Shown: positions 51,817 to 61,524, numbered from the stretch's first letter. The stretch is DNA of 64,000 nt from Micromonospora_I sp040659735 (GCF_040659735.1 NZ_JBFANZ010000004.1:1-64000), one strand, 5' to 3'. Notes: a model not told the origin generated them from the letters alone. Numbers and translations: made by a program.

Positions 51817-52712
51817 GCCGCCACCCCCGACGTGACCGCGGCGCTCGGCTCGGACGGCCGGCGCAGGTACGCCAGCACCAGGTCCTCCAGCGCGACCGGC
51901 TGGGCCTGCCACCCAGGCGCGGCCGGGATCGCGCCGTCGCGTACCAGCAGGGTCGTGTGCCGGTCGCTGTGGACGGCCTCCACGACGGCGCCGGCCCGGT
52001 CGAGGTCGGTGGCCGTGCGCGGGCCGACGAGCAGCCGGTGCTCGGCGAGGAGGGTGTCGATGTCACCGGTGAGCGTGACCCGGCCGTGGTTAAGCACGAC
52101 CAGGTGGTCGCAGACGCGCTCCAGCTCGTGCACGACGTGGGAGGAGAACAGGACGGTCACCCCGCCTTCGGCCACCGCGCCCATGAGGACCTGCAGGAAC
52201 TCGTGCCGGGCCAGCGGGTCGAGGCTGGCCACCGGCTCGTCGAGGACAAGCAGGTGCGGCCGCTTCGCCAGGGCCAGAGCCAACGCGACCTGGGCCTGCT
52301 GCCCGCCGGAGAGCGTACCAACCTTGCGGTCGAGCGGGATGCCCAGCTTCGCCAGCCGGCGCTCGGCCAGCCCCTGGTCGAACCGCAGGTTGCAGGCCCG
52401 GCCGAAGCGGAGCATCTCGGCGACGGTGAAGCGCTTGTACAGCGGGTGGTCCTGGGCCAGGAACCCGACCCGGGACAGAGTTTGCGGGGTGCTGGCGGTG
52501 ACGTCGTGGCCGAGGACCTCCACCGTGCCGGTGCTCGGTGCCAGCAACCCGACGACCAGGCGCAGCAGCGTGGTCTTGCCCGCGCCGTTCGGCCCGACCA
52601 GGGCGATCACGCCGCCCGCCGGCAGGGCCAGGGTGCAGTCGCGCAGCGCCCAGCCCCTCCGGTACCGCTTGCCCACACCGTCGGTGCGCAGCGCGAACTC
52701 GGTCGCTGTCAC
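51813..52712 (-). CDS. ABC transporter ATPase
   Basis: Encodes 299 residues. Walker A VGPNGAGKTTLL (about 39-50), Q-loop VGFLAQDHPLY, signature TLSGGQQAQVAL, Walker B LLVLDEPVASLD and switch His in FSSHVVHELE are all present, followed by an 80-residue C-terminal extension. This is the CcmA/bacitracin-type export ATPase. GTG 52712 overlaps the GntR gene stop by 4 bp. Confidence 0.92.
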   Translation of the reverse strand: MTATEFALRTDGVGKRYRRGWALRDCTLALPAGGVIALVGPNGAGKTTLLRLVVGLLAPSTGTVEVLGHDVTASTPQTLSRVGFLAQDHPLYKRFTVAEMLRFGRACNLRFDQGLAERRLAKLGIPLDRKVGTLSGGQQAQVALALALAKRPHLLVLDEPVASLDPLARHEFLQVLMGAVAEGGVTVLFSSHVVHELERVCDHLVVLNHGRVTLTGDIDTLLAEHRLLVGPRTATDLDRAGAVVEAVHSDRHTTLLVRDGAIPAAPGWQAQPVALEDLVLAYLRRPSEPSAAVTSGVAA

Positions 52713-53104
52713 GCCACGTCCTCATTCCTCGTCTGCTGGTGGACGGAAGTAAAAAGCGCGTTGACCGCCTGCTCGTCGAGGCTGGCCGCGTAGGCGCGGC
52801 GCAACCAGGTCGCCAGGCCGCGGCGCAGCGACGTGTACGTCGATGCCGACATCGCGGCCGACTGCTGTTCATTGACGAACGTGCCCTGGCCGGGCCGGCC
52901 GGTGACCAGGTTCTCCTGCTCCATCTGCCGGTACGCCTTGGCGACGGTGTTCGGATTGATCGCCAGGTCCTCGACCACCTCGCGGATGAGCGGGAGGCGG
53001 TCACCGGGTTGGAGAAAGCCCAGCAGCACCGACTGGCGGACCTGCTGGACGAGTTGCAGGTACGGCGGCACGCCGGAGTGGGTGTCGAGCCGGAAGACGA
53101 ACAC
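52709..53104 (-). CDS. GntR-family regulator, YtrA type
   Basis: Encodes 131 residues: a winged helix (GVPPYLQLVQQVRQSVLLGF, then DLAINPNTVAKAYRQMEQEN) with only a short C-terminal helical tail, as in the YtrA subfamily that controls ABC export operons. GTG 53104 has GGAAGGGG 7 bases upstream and begins the conserved part. It is first in the operon with the ATPase and permease, and a palindrome just upstream is the likely operator. Confidence 0.92.
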   Translation of the reverse strand: MFVFRLDTHSGVPPYLQLVQQVRQSVLLGFLQPGDRLPLIREVVEDLAINPNTVAKAYRQMEQENLVTGRPGQGTFVNEQQSAAMSASTYTSLRRGLATWLRRAYAASLDEQAVNALFTSVHQQTRNEDVA

Positions 53105-53120
53105 GGTAGCCCCTTCCTGC

Positions 53121-53140
53121 TTTACTACTACCATAGTAAA
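53121..53140. promoter_or_regulatory. Likely GntR/YtrA operator
   Basis: TTTACTACTACCATAGTAAA holds perfect 7-bp arms (TTTACTA and TAGTAAA) around a 6-base centre, 17 bp upstream of the GntR start. In the leftward direction TACTAT/TAGTAG-type sequence within it can act as a -10 box, so repressor binding would block the promoter. Confidence 0.7.
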
Positions 53141-53540
53141 AGAAGTTGGCGGTCAAGAGAGCCGACGCGCCCGCACGACCGCGGCACCGGATCCGGGCGC
53201 ACGCCTGCCCCGACCGCCGGCGGGTACCCGCGCGGTCGGGGCGCGCCGGCGACAGTGACAACGGACCGGCGATGTACGCGATGAGGCGGCTGGCCGCGTG
53301 GACCGCGGCTGGGGCACGTATCGGTATGGCCGTCCTCGGTGGCGTGGCGGGATGGAACTTGCTCCACTGCCCGGCCCAGCGGGTGCTCTCGGCCCGGGAA
53401 GACGTAGTTGTTGACCGTGGCCCCGGTGACCAAGGACAGGCCGCCGGAGACCAAGAACCTTTGTATCGTGGCGGGCGTGGACGCCCGCCCTACAGGAACG
53501 CGCCCGCCTGCGGTCCGCCGCCCGGGCGGGTGGCGCCGAC
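53141..53540. other. 400-bp stretch without a recognised gene
   Basis: No reading frame here resembles a protein I know. The one notable structure is the hairpin GGCGGGCG-TGGA-CGCCCGCC (53470-53489), an 8-bp perfect stem. The region leads into a truncated ABC-ATPase gene and may contain more decayed sequence. Confidence 0.5.
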
Positions 53541-53735
53541 CGGCTGCGCGGCCACATCGTCTGTGACGGGCTGGTCCGCATCTTCAAGGCCGAAGGGGTC
53601 GAGGTCGTCGCCCTACAGGGCTTGGACCTCGTGGTCGACCGGGGTGAGCTGATGGCCCTGGTCGGCGCCTCCGGATCGGGCAAGTCGACGCTACTCACGA
53701 TCCTGTCCGGGCTCGACGTGCCCACCGCCGGCACG
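53541..53735 (+). pseudogene. 5' fragment of a LolD/MacB-like ABC ATPase gene
   Basis: The readable part is RLRGHIVCDGLVRIFKAEG, VEVVALQGLDLVVDRGEL and Walker A in VGASGSGKSTLLTILSGLDV, then PTAG. The rest of the domain is missing and the frame continues as unrelated residues to a stop at 53858. No start codon or ribosome site is evident upstream. Possible IS481-like sequence follows, which may explain the truncation. Confidence 0.78.
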
Positions 53736-53773
53736 CCGACTACGAACAGACCTTTACACCGACTAGCCGGACG

Positions 53774-53818
53774 TGTCACGAACGTCCCGAGACTGATCTG
53801 TCACGCACGTCCTGAGAC
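53774..53818. repeat. Pair of 20-bp direct repeats, possible IS481-type end
   Basis: TGTCACGAACGTCCCGAGAC (53774-53793) and TGTCACGCACGTCCTGAGAC (53799-53818) differ at two positions and are 25 bp apart. Tandem TGTCA..CGTCC..GA motifs of this kind are familiar near ends of IS481-family elements. No transposase remains. Confidence 0.5.
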
Positions 53819-53866
53819 CCGACATCGCCGGCAGCCGGCCGGGCGTGGGCTCAGCTGACGTCATCA

Positions 53867-54697
53867 ATGCGCGAGTCGGCTGACAGGGGCGTGGCCATTC
53901 GGCTCTCCGAATCTGGCCTGTTCGCCCGTACCGTCCTCGACGTGATCGCTGCGATTTTCGCGGCCACTGCTCGCCACCGCCGATTCATCTTGGTGGTGGG
54001 CGTAGTGATGAGTGCTGGCTACGGGGTCGCGCGGTGGCTGATGCCGTCGCTCGGCCGCCAGCTGTTCCCCTTCCAGGGAGTGGTGGTCCTGGTCTTCGCT
54101 CTGCTGGCGCTCATTGGGTGGGTTCGGCAACGGCCCGCGGCCTTCGTGGTGCAGCAACGCGTGCCAAGCTTCAACGCTCCTGCTAGTGGCGCTGCGGTTT
54201 ACCACGCCCTTTTTCTCTTCGGCCTTTTCGTACAGCAGGTTGAGTTGCTGGTCCGGATGATCCACTCGCGGCATCTCTGGTGGCCGTTCTCGTTCACCGG
54301 CGTTCTGGGGCTCGTGCTGGTCGGCCTGTTGGTTGCTGGTGCGTGGCGTGGACTGGGCGTACAACTGCGGCCGGACGGTTTGCGCGATCGGGACGTCCTC
54401 GGTTCGTTCCCCGTGCCGTGGGACGCCTTGCCTGTCGCTCATCCGCCGACACACAACAACAAGACGACACTTCGTCTCAGGTACGCGCGACCGGAACTGG
54501 TGCGACGTCGGGGCCTCAGCCTGAGCCGGTCCCTGCTACGGGCCGACAACATCGACGCCCGGTTCCTCGCCGCCGCCATTCGGCACTACGTCACTCACCC
54601 AGAGCACCGGACGGCCATCGGCACTGAGGCTGAATACCACCGCCTGCTTCATGCACTGGCTGAAACGACGGGCACACGAGACGACAACGCTGGGTAG
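53867..54697 (+). CDS. Membrane protein of unknown function with cytoplasmic tail
   Basis: Encodes about 276 residues. Four hydrophobic segments lie in the first 165 residues (FILVVGVVMSAGYGVARWLM, VVVLVFALLALIGWV, ALFLFGLFVQQVELLV and VLGLVLVGLLVAGAW). A soluble C-terminus with GVQLRPDGLRDRDVLGSFPV and PWDAL follows, resembling PH-like domains of actinobacterial membrane proteins. ATG 53867 lacks a ribosome site; GTG 53891 is an alternative. Neighbouring genes are broken but this frame is intact. Confidence 0.65.
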   Translation: MRESADRGVAIRLSESGLFARTVLDVIAAIFAATARHRRFILVVGVVMSAGYGVARWLMPSLGRQLFPFQGVVVLVFALLALIGWVRQRPAAFVVQQRVPSFNAPASGAAVYHALFLFGLFVQQVELLVRMIHSRHLWWPFSFTGVLGLVLVGLLVAGAWRGLGVQLRPDGLRDRDVLGSFPVPWDALPVAHPPTHNNKTTLRLRYARPELVRRRGLSLSRSLLRADNIDARFLAAAIRHYVTHPEHRTAIGTEAEYHRLLHALAETTGTRDDNAG

Positions 54698-54740
54698 GGC
54701 TTGACGAAGACAGGAGTTCAAGGGACGACAGCCCGCCGGT

Positions 54741-54900
54741 CTACGCGGTATGGGCGGAAGCGTAGGTGGATTGCTCGGCTTCGAGCTGGTCCCGCACCTG
54801 CGGCCACTCCTCACGGATCACGCTGTAGTAGATCGAGTGGCGGATGTGGCCCTCCCGCAGGATTCGATGATCCCGGAAGACGCCCTCCTGCTGGCGCGAC
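54741..54900 (-). pseudogene. C-terminal fragment of a GNAT acetyltransferase gene
   Basis: The minus strand reads EGVFRDHRILREGHIRHSIY and YSVIREEWPQVRDQLEAE, the well-known end of RimJ/RimL acetyltransferases. Everything before is missing, and on the other strand integrase relic B begins at the break. The insertion or later deletion of that element probably cut the gene. Confidence 0.8.
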
Positions 54901-54912
54901 GCCGGCGGGCGG

Positions 54913-56130
54913 CAGAAGGCCAAGACCTTCCGCATTAAGAAGGAAGCCAGTGCCTTCCTCGCTGAGACGGAGGCCGCGCTCAACCGTGGGTCATGAGTCG
55001 ATCCGCACGCGGGACGTACGCGATTCGGTGACTACGCCGTCGAATGGCTGGGCGCGCGTAACAGCCAGGTGAACACGTCCGCACGGGACGCATCGATCAT
55101 GCGCAACCATGTTCTGCCGCAGTGGAGCGCCATGCCGCTCGGCAAGATTGACCATTTGTCCGTGCAGCGGTGGGTGACCGACCTGGGTCGTCGGCTCTCC
55201 CCCGCCACGGTGGCGAAGTGCCACCAACTCACGGCAGGCGTGTTCCGGGCGGCGCAGCGCGATCGGCTGATCGGTATCAACCCGTGCGACGGCGTGCGGT
55301 TGCCCAGCATCCGGCGAAAGGACAGCGATGGGCAGGTAATCACTCCGGCCGACGTCACGAGCAAGCTTGTTCCGGCAGTGCCGCAGCGATACCGGGCGCT
55401 GGTGGGCTTGGCTGCCGGTACGGGCCTTCGTTGGGGCGAATGTGTGGGGCTGCGCTGGAACGCAGTGGACCTGACGGCGGGCGTCGTCCATGTCGTCCGG
55501 GTGGCGGTCGAAGTCGCCGGAAACGTGACCACTCGGCCGTTCCCCAAGTCGCGTGCCGGACGTCGAACCGTGCCGTTGCCGCCCTTCGTCATGCAGCTAC
55601 TCGTCGCGCACCGCGAGACGTACTCGCGCGGCCCGGTTGGTGAGATCTTCACCAACACGGCCGGCGGCCCGTTACGTCGTACCCTGTTCCGCTCACGCGT
55701 ATGGCGGCCGGCGCTTGTTCGGGCCGGGCTACTCGGTGAGGTCACCAGCATCGCGGTCGACCGCTGGCGCGCGTGCTGGCTGGACGCGGCGGGGCATGAG
55801 CAGCATCAGGAGTTCGCGACGGAACGTGAGGCGGTCGGCCAGGTCGCCAAGCAGGCAGCCAGCGGACTGCGGTTCCACGATCTACGTCACTCGTATGCGA
55901 CGTGGCTCGTGTCTTCGGGTGTGCCAATCAACGACGTGCAGAAGGTCATGGGGCACGAGCAGGCGTCCACGACCCTCAACCGCTACACGCACGGCTCTGA
56001 CGATCGGGACGCTCGGGTGCGCGGTGCGCTTGCTGACTTCCGGTTCGCGGAAAGATCCGGAAAACAAGGAAGGCCCCTCCGAAGAAGGACCTTGACCTGG
56101 TGTTCTACTGGTGGGCGATACTGGGTTTGA
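54913..56130 (+). pseudogene. Tyrosine recombinase (integrase) relic B with in-frame TGA
   Basis: The frame starts without an ATG at KAKTFRIKKEASAFLAETEA, has TGA at 54994-54996, and continues in the same frame as VDPHAGRTRFGDYAVEWLGA and the complete core and catalytic domains. All catalytic residues are seen: Arg in GTGLRWGECVGL, HDLRHSYATWL, GHEQASTTLNRYTH (His and Tyr). A shorter protein from GTG 55069 (353 aa) is conceivable but would lack the arm-binding N-terminus. Its stop lies inside a tRNA-Val fragment, the attachment site it would have used. Confidence 0.85.
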
Positions 56131-56152
56131 ACCAGTGACCTCTTCCGTGTCA
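56109..56152 (-). other. 3' half of tRNA-Val(GAC): attachment-site remnant
   Basis: On the minus strand the sequence from the anticodon loop (TGACAC, anticodon GAC at 56151-56149) through GGAAG, AGGTC, the T-arm ACTGG-TTCAAAC-CCAGT and acceptor strand to CCA (56111-56109) is intact. The 5' side of the anticodon stem no longer pairs (GTTCG instead of CTTCC) and the 5' half is absent. This is what an att site looks like after integration into the 3' part of a tRNA gene. It is not a functional tRNA. Confidence 0.8.
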
Positions 56153-56399
56153 ACGAACGGTCCGCGACGCTCTGACCAGCGCAGACGCGAGGGCCTGCAG
56201 GTCACGCCGAGACAATACGAGCAGCTCAAGCCGGTCGGACGCGATTCAGCGCCGTTGGGCGCGCGGCGCTGCTCCCATCCTGCTCCCCTACCGTCGTCCG
56301 TTTCCACCCACTCGTGCTGCGGCAAGCCTGACCCGTGACCGTTGTCAGCGGCGCCACGGCAACCAGGATCGCTTGCCTGCAGAGCCGTCCGTCGTGGCC

Positions 56400-56977
<578 letters not shown>

Positions 56978-56990
<13 letters not shown>

Positions 56991-57420
56991 TAGGCGAGGT
57001 TCTCGGTGTAGATGAACTTGTCGCAGGCTGCGACGAAGGATCGGGGTGTCTTGCGTTCGCCGAACCCGTAGACGGTGAGGCCGGATTCGCGGATACGGGA
57101 GGCCAAGCGGGTGAAGTCGCTGTCGCTGGAGACGATGCAGAAGCCGTCAAACCGCCCGGTGTAGAGCAAGTCCATCGCGTCGATGATCAGGGCGGCGTCG
57201 GTGGCGTTTTTGCCGGTCGTGTAGGCGAACTGCTGAATAGGCTGGATTGATTGAGCGAGGAGGTGCTCCTTCCAGCCACGCAGGCCAGTGCTGGTCCAGT
57301 CACCGTAGGCGCGTTTGACGTGCGCGGTGCCGTACTTCGCGACTCGGCCAGCAGTGGCGCGACGACTGCAGACTGCACGTTGTCGGCGTCAATCGCACCG
57401 CGAGCCGGATAGCGCTCTGG
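56978..57420 (-). pseudogene. NYN-domain (LabA/PIN-like) gene with a 1-base deletion and lost start
   Basis: Minus strand, first frame: AIDADNVQSAVVAPLLAE, with the acidic IDADN metal site. A missing base near 57342 shifts the frame, where YGTAHVKRAYGDWTSTGLRG should follow. The next part FDGFCIVSSDSDFTRLASRI (second acidic cluster SSDSDF) and VYGFGERKTPRSFVAACDKF finish at TGA 56978-56980. Upstream of IDADN a stop comes before any start codon. NYN proteins are metal-dependent RNA nucleases. Confidence 0.85.
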
Positions 57421-57778
57421 TCAGTCGCGTCAATGTGTTCCCTCCGGCCGATCATCTGAGTCCTCACCAGCCGCGCGAACCTACTTAATTCTCAGCATGA
57501 GGCAGGCTCAAAGAAACAGCCGCGATGGCTGCATTGACGGCGCGGTCGTGATCAACTCCCGATCTTGTAATTTTCGCCTGCGTTTCGGCGCAATCGACGA
57601 TAGTTAGGGTCATTGGCCAGTGGACTGATGCCGCCATCGATGCAGTACGCGACGCTGATCTCAGACTCCGCTACAAAGCTCCACGGCCGGCGCCCGCGCC
57701 GAGGTGGTCTCGGTCGTCATCTGGCGTCTCTGCCTTGATCGGTCGACCAGCCGTTATTGGTACGTCCCGACCCTGGGA
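57421..57778. other. Lower-GC intergenic stretch without a recognised gene
   Basis: These 358 bases are clearly more A/T-rich than the rest (for example 57530-57640). I find no coding frame or hairpin I would defend. It separates the NYN relic from a small hypothetical gene and may be foreign DNA from a mobile element. Confidence 0.5.
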
Positions 57779-58204
57779 TCATTCAGCCCCGTTAAAGAGC
57801 GCCCGGTATAGCTCTGGACTCAGTTCCCGCAGCGCCGCCGGGTACGGCGGATCCTGCAACCCATTGAGGTAGTACATATCGATCGCGTACTCGAACTGCG
57901 ACAGGTGCTTGATCACCGTCTGTAGAAACCTGACCAGTTGTTCGCGCTCCCAGGTCAAATCGGGATCGAGTAGCACCTTTCGTGTCCATGGCAGGACAAC
58001 CCGGATAATAAGATCGAATTCGGTGATCTGGTCGAGAGGCTGCATCTCCGGCAGAGACGACTCAAGATGCCTGCAAGCCAGCTCCACCAGGGCTGCCCGG
58101 CAGAACGGCAAGGTCAGCCAGACGACGTCACCCAGGGAACCGAAGCTCCACGGCATCGGGATCTGCGGCTCGTCGTCCGACCGCGGATAGAAGATCCTCC
58201 ACAT
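57779..58204 (-). CDS. Hypothetical protein (141 aa)
   Basis: The product starts MWRIFYPRSDDEPQIPMPWS and is rich in aromatic and acidic residues, with helices such as LVRFLQTVIKHLSQFEYAI near the C-terminus. No signal peptide or transmembrane helix. Size and composition would suit an immunity-type or SMI1-like protein, but I cannot match a family. ATG 58204 has only a weak GAGCAAG upstream. GC content is lower than that of its neighbours, fitting an acquired gene. Confidence 0.6.
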   Translation of the reverse strand: MWRIFYPRSDDEPQIPMPWSFGSLGDVVWLTLPFCRAALVELACRHLESSLPEMQPLDQITEFDLIIRVVLPWTRKVLLDPDLTWEREQLVRFLQTVIKHLSQFEYAIDMYYLNGLQDPPYPAALRELSPELYRALFNGAE

Positions 58205-58458
58205 GATCTTGCTCAGATTCGCCGTTGCTCATCCATTCCTCACTCTCACGAGCCTTGCCAACCAAACGCTTTTCTCGGGCACTGCCCGTCAGGTTTGACA
58301 GAGCCATGGGTTTTCTCTGCATGGATCAGGGGGAAGCGCCCCGACCTCGATGAGATACGGCTCAGCCGCCCCCGAGGCGTTCGCTCGTTGCGTCGAGCTC
58401 GGGTAGCTGATGGCGGGGCTCCAGCAGCACGCGCAGGGCCCCCACGGCCAGACGGCTC

Positions 58459-60075
58459 CTACCGGGTGCCGACGATATCGCGGGTGACGGTGGACTGTTC
58501 GGTCAGCACCCCGCTGATGAGGGTCTGCGTCTCGTTGATGCGTTCGACGATGTCACTGATCGAGCCGAGGGCTTGGACGACGTTGTCGGCGTCGTTCTGG
58601 ATCGCGGTGATCAGTTCGGCGACGTCCCCGGTCGCGCGAGCCGTGCCCTGGGCAAGTTCCTTGACCTCGCTTGCGACGACAGCGAATCCCTTGCCGGCTT
58701 CCCCGGCGCGGGCGGCCTCGATAGTGGCGTTGAGCGCGAGGAGATTGGTCTGCCCGGCGATGCCGGTGATGACCTTGACGACATCGCCGATCTTGGTGCT
58801 GGACTCCGACAGCCGGGCGACGGCCTGGTTGGCTTCTTCGGCCAGAGCGCTGGCTTGGCCGGCCACCGCGGTCGCCTGCGCCACGTTCCGTTCGACCTCG
58901 TCGATGGAGGCGACCAGTTCGGTGCTGGCCGAAGCAAGCCGGCTGCTCTCGTCGATGCGCTCCAGTGCCTGGGATACCAGGATGGCGGTGTTGCGCAGGG
59001 CGTCGGCGCGGCTGTCGGACAGGTCAAGCCGCTGGCCGGAGAAGAAGTCCATGGTGCCGACGACCTGACCGTGCACGATCAACGGCAGGCAGACACCAGA
59101 CTTGACGCCGGCGCGCCGAGCGGCCGGAGCGCGCACGCAGTCGGTGACCTCACCCAGGTCCTGGACGAAGACCATCTCACGAGCCTTCCACGTCCGGCCG
59201 GCCAGACCGACACCTTCGGCGAACGTGGCCGACCGGGTCACCCGGCGGAACTCCTCACCGGCGTCACCGGACTCCAACACGAAGGTCAACACATCCGCGG
59301 CCGGGTCGACGGTCCAGAACGACCCGTATTCCCAGCCGAACTCTCGCCGGATGGTCTCCAACGCCTGCCGGGTCGCCTCCTCGCGCGTAGTAGCCGCGGA
59401 CAGTCCGCGCAGCACGGTGTTGACCGCGGCAACGTCCACAGCGGAGGCCCGTTGCCGCTCTACCTGTCCCACGCGTTCCAGGGACTGCGAGACCAGCAGC
59501 CCGACGCTGCGCAGCGTCTCCAACCGCTGCGCGGACAGGTCGAGTACCTCGGTAGTGAAGAAGTCCATGGTGCCGACGACGTCGCCGCCCTCCAGCAGCG
59601 GGAAGCACACCCCGCTCTGCACGCCGACCGTGCGGGCGACCGGTGCCCGTACGCAGTCGGCCAGCTCGCCGAGGTCACGCACGTGGACCAGGTCGCGGCT
59701 GCGCCAGGCACGCCCGGACAGGCCGACGCCCTCCCGGAAGGTCGCGCTCAGGGTCACCTGCCGGAACTCCGGACCCGCGTCGCCGGACTCCACCGCGAAC
59801 CGCAGCACGCCGGCCTCCGGATCCACCCGCCAGTACGACCCGTAAACCCAGCCGAAGCAATCGCGCACCGTGTCCAACGCCGCCCGCACCGCCTGCTCGG
59901 ACGAGGTGGCCGCGCCGAGCGCCCGGACCACGGCCGTCACCGCTGACGCGTTGGCCGCCGCCTCCGTGAGCGCCACTTCCAGCGAGGTTGTTCTCGTGCC
60001 GGCGTTGCGACGGATGAACCGACGGGCGGCCGGGTTGCCGCCGCGCACGGTGGCGGAATCGTCTGGTATTGCCAT
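58459..60075 (-). CDS. Soluble GAF-GAF-MCP signalling protein
   Basis: Encodes 538 residues with no transmembrane helix. Two GAF domains of nearly identical sequence (FGWVYGSYWRVDPEAGVLRF at about 75 and FGWEYGSFWTVDPAADVLTF at about 245) are followed by a methyl-accepting signalling domain with QTNLLALNATIEAARAGEAG and FAVVASEVKELA. It would sense a cytoplasmic ligand or redox state and signal by protein contact. No CheA or CheW gene is nearby. ATG 60075 has AGAGGG 6 bases upstream. Confidence 0.9.
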   Translation of the reverse strand: MAIPDDSATVRGGNPAARRFIRRNAGTRTTSLEVALTEAAANASAVTAVVRALGAATSSEQAVRAALDTVRDCFGWVYGSYWRVDPEAGVLRFAVESGDAGPEFRQVTLSATFREGVGLSGRAWRSRDLVHVRDLGELADCVRAPVARTVGVQSGVCFPLLEGGDVVGTMDFFTTEVLDLSAQRLETLRSVGLLVSQSLERVGQVERQRASAVDVAAVNTVLRGLSAATTREEATRQALETIRREFGWEYGSFWTVDPAADVLTFVLESGDAGEEFRRVTRSATFAEGVGLAGRTWKAREMVFVQDLGEVTDCVRAPAARRAGVKSGVCLPLIVHGQVVGTMDFFSGQRLDLSDSRADALRNTAILVSQALERIDESSRLASASTELVASIDEVERNVAQATAVAGQASALAEEANQAVARLSESSTKIGDVVKVITGIAGQTNLLALNATIEAARAGEAGKGFAVVASEVKELAQGTARATGDVAELITAIQNDADNVVQALGSISDIVERINETQTLISGVLTEQSTVTRDIVGTR

Positions 60076-60324
60076 CAATGGCCCTCTCAACGCTTCTCAA
60101 GCTAGAGAGCCGGGTTGCAGCGCTGTACTCGGCGCTGATCCCGGCTGACGTCCGGTCACCCATCGGTAGCGTTCCGGGTCGGATGAGGAATATCGGCTAT
60201 ACACCCTGCTCGACCCGAGCAAGGGACGCCGCAGCAACTGCACCTCGGCTTCGCCGGGGTCTGCTGCAGCGATAGGTGACATCTGAGTTGGCTTGCCGTG
60301 GAGGCGGGCTGGAAGGATGTTGCT

Positions 60325-60632
60325 GTGCCCAAGCCCTACCCTCGTGAGTTCCGCGATGACGTCGTGCGGGTGGCCCGTGATCGGGATCCAGGTGTGACAG
60401 TCGAGCAGATCGCCAAGGACTTCGGGTTCATCCGATGACGTTGTTCAAGTGGCTGCGTCACGCTGACATCGACGCGGGGACCAAGCCTGGTGTCAGCGGC
60501 GGCGAGTCGGCTGAGCTGCGCGAAGCGCGCAAGCGGATCAAGTTGCTGGAGCAGGAGAACGAAGTTCTGCGCCGGGCCGCGGCGTATCTGTCGCAGGCGA
60601 ATCTGCCGGGAAAAGGCTCTACCCGCTCGTGA
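60325..60632 (+). pseudogene. IS3-type OrfA with 1-base deletion
   Basis: GTG 60325 starts PKPYPREFRDDVVRVARDRD and VEQIAKDFG, then reads FIR and TGA. In the next frame MTLFKWLRHADIDAG, then ARKRIKLLEQENEVLRRAAA and YLSQANLPGKGS complete the HTH and coiled coil. One missing G near 60430 (FGVHPMTLFKW expected) accounts for the break. Confidence 0.87.
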
Positions 60633-61493
60633 ACGAGCTCGCCGCCGACGGGATCCCCGTCGCGGTGACGTGCCGGGTCTTGAACATTGCTCGACAGCCC
60701 CTACTACCGGTGGCTTGCCCACCCGGTCACCGACGCCGAACTGGCCGAGGCATACCGGACGGACGCGTTGTTCGACGCACATCGTGACGACCCGGAGTTC
60801 GGCTATCGGTTCCTGGCCGACGAGGCCCGCGCGGCCGGGCGACCGATGACCGAGCGCACCGCCTGGAAGATCTGCTCCGGCATGGGCTGGTTCAGCGCGT
60901 TCAGCCGCAAGCGGCGGCGGGGTAAGGGCGGTAGGCCGGGGCCGCCGGTGCACCCTGATCTCGTCAAGCGCGACTTCACCGCCGACGGTCCGAACCGGTT
61001 GTGGCTGGCCGACATCACCGAACACCACACGGCTGAGGGCAAGCTATACCTGTGCGCGATCAAGGACGTGTGGTCGAACCGGATCGTCGGGTAGTCCATC
61101 GACTCGCGGATGAAGTCGCGACTGGCGGTCAACGCCGTGCACAACGCCGTCGCTCGGCGTGCTGACGTCGCTGGCTGCGTGCTGCACACCGACCGCGGGT
61201 CGCAGTTTCGCAGCCGCACGTTCGTCCGCGCCCTCAACCAGCACCACATGATCGGATCGATGGGCAGAGTCGGTGCCGCCGGCGACAACGCCGCCATGGA
61301 ATCCTTCTTCGGCCTGCTGCAGAACAACGTCCTCGACCGCCGGACCTGGCCGACCCGGCAACAGCTCAGGACCGCGATCGTGACCTGGATCGAACGGACC
61401 TACCACCGCCGCCGACGCCAACGATCGCTGTCCCGGTTGACCCCTATCGAGTACGAGACCATCATGACCCCACCGGCCAGTCAGGCCGCGTGA
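60629..61493 (+). pseudogene. IS3-type OrfB DDE transposase with frameshift and nonsense codon
   Basis: From GTG 60629: VNELAADGIPVAVTCRVLNI, then an extra C near 60702 moves the frame to YYRWLAHPVTDAELAEAYRT. The core has Asp in NRLWLADITEHHT, an in-frame TAG at 61092-61094 (Tyr expected in NRIVGYSIDSRM), Asp in VLHTDRGSQFRS and Glu in DNAAMESFFGLLQNNV, ending RQRSLSRLTPIEYET. Dead as it stands. Confidence 0.88.
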
Positions 61494-61524
61494 CTGGAAC
61501 TGTCACCTATCCGTGCAGCAGACC

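Larger units (their letters stand above)
60258..61524. mobile_element. Second IS3-family insertion sequence, degenerate
   Basis: A 1267-bp element with imperfect terminal inverted repeats: left GGTCTGCTGCAGCGATAGGT from 60258, right the complement of GGTCTGCTGCACGGATAGGT ending 61524. It has orfA and orfB with a GTGA junction, both damaged. It differs in sequence from the element at 49490. Its right end is fused to a truncated excisionase gene whose 5' part is not on the left side, so a deletion accompanied or followed insertion. Confidence 0.88.

Noticed and set aside
56109..56180. Functional tRNA-Val gene
   Set aside because: The 3' half is perfect but the 5' anticodon strand does not pair and the D-arm and 5' acceptor strand are missing.
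56090..56180. Coding motif VTGSNPVSPT on the minus strand
   Set aside because: This is the well-known translation of a tRNA 3' end, not a protein domain.
60320..60632. Programmed frameshift in the second IS3 element
   Set aside because: The break near 60430 lies inside the orfA helix-turn-helix, not at the orfA/orfB junction where IS3 elements shift frame; the junction itself is a GTGA overlap.
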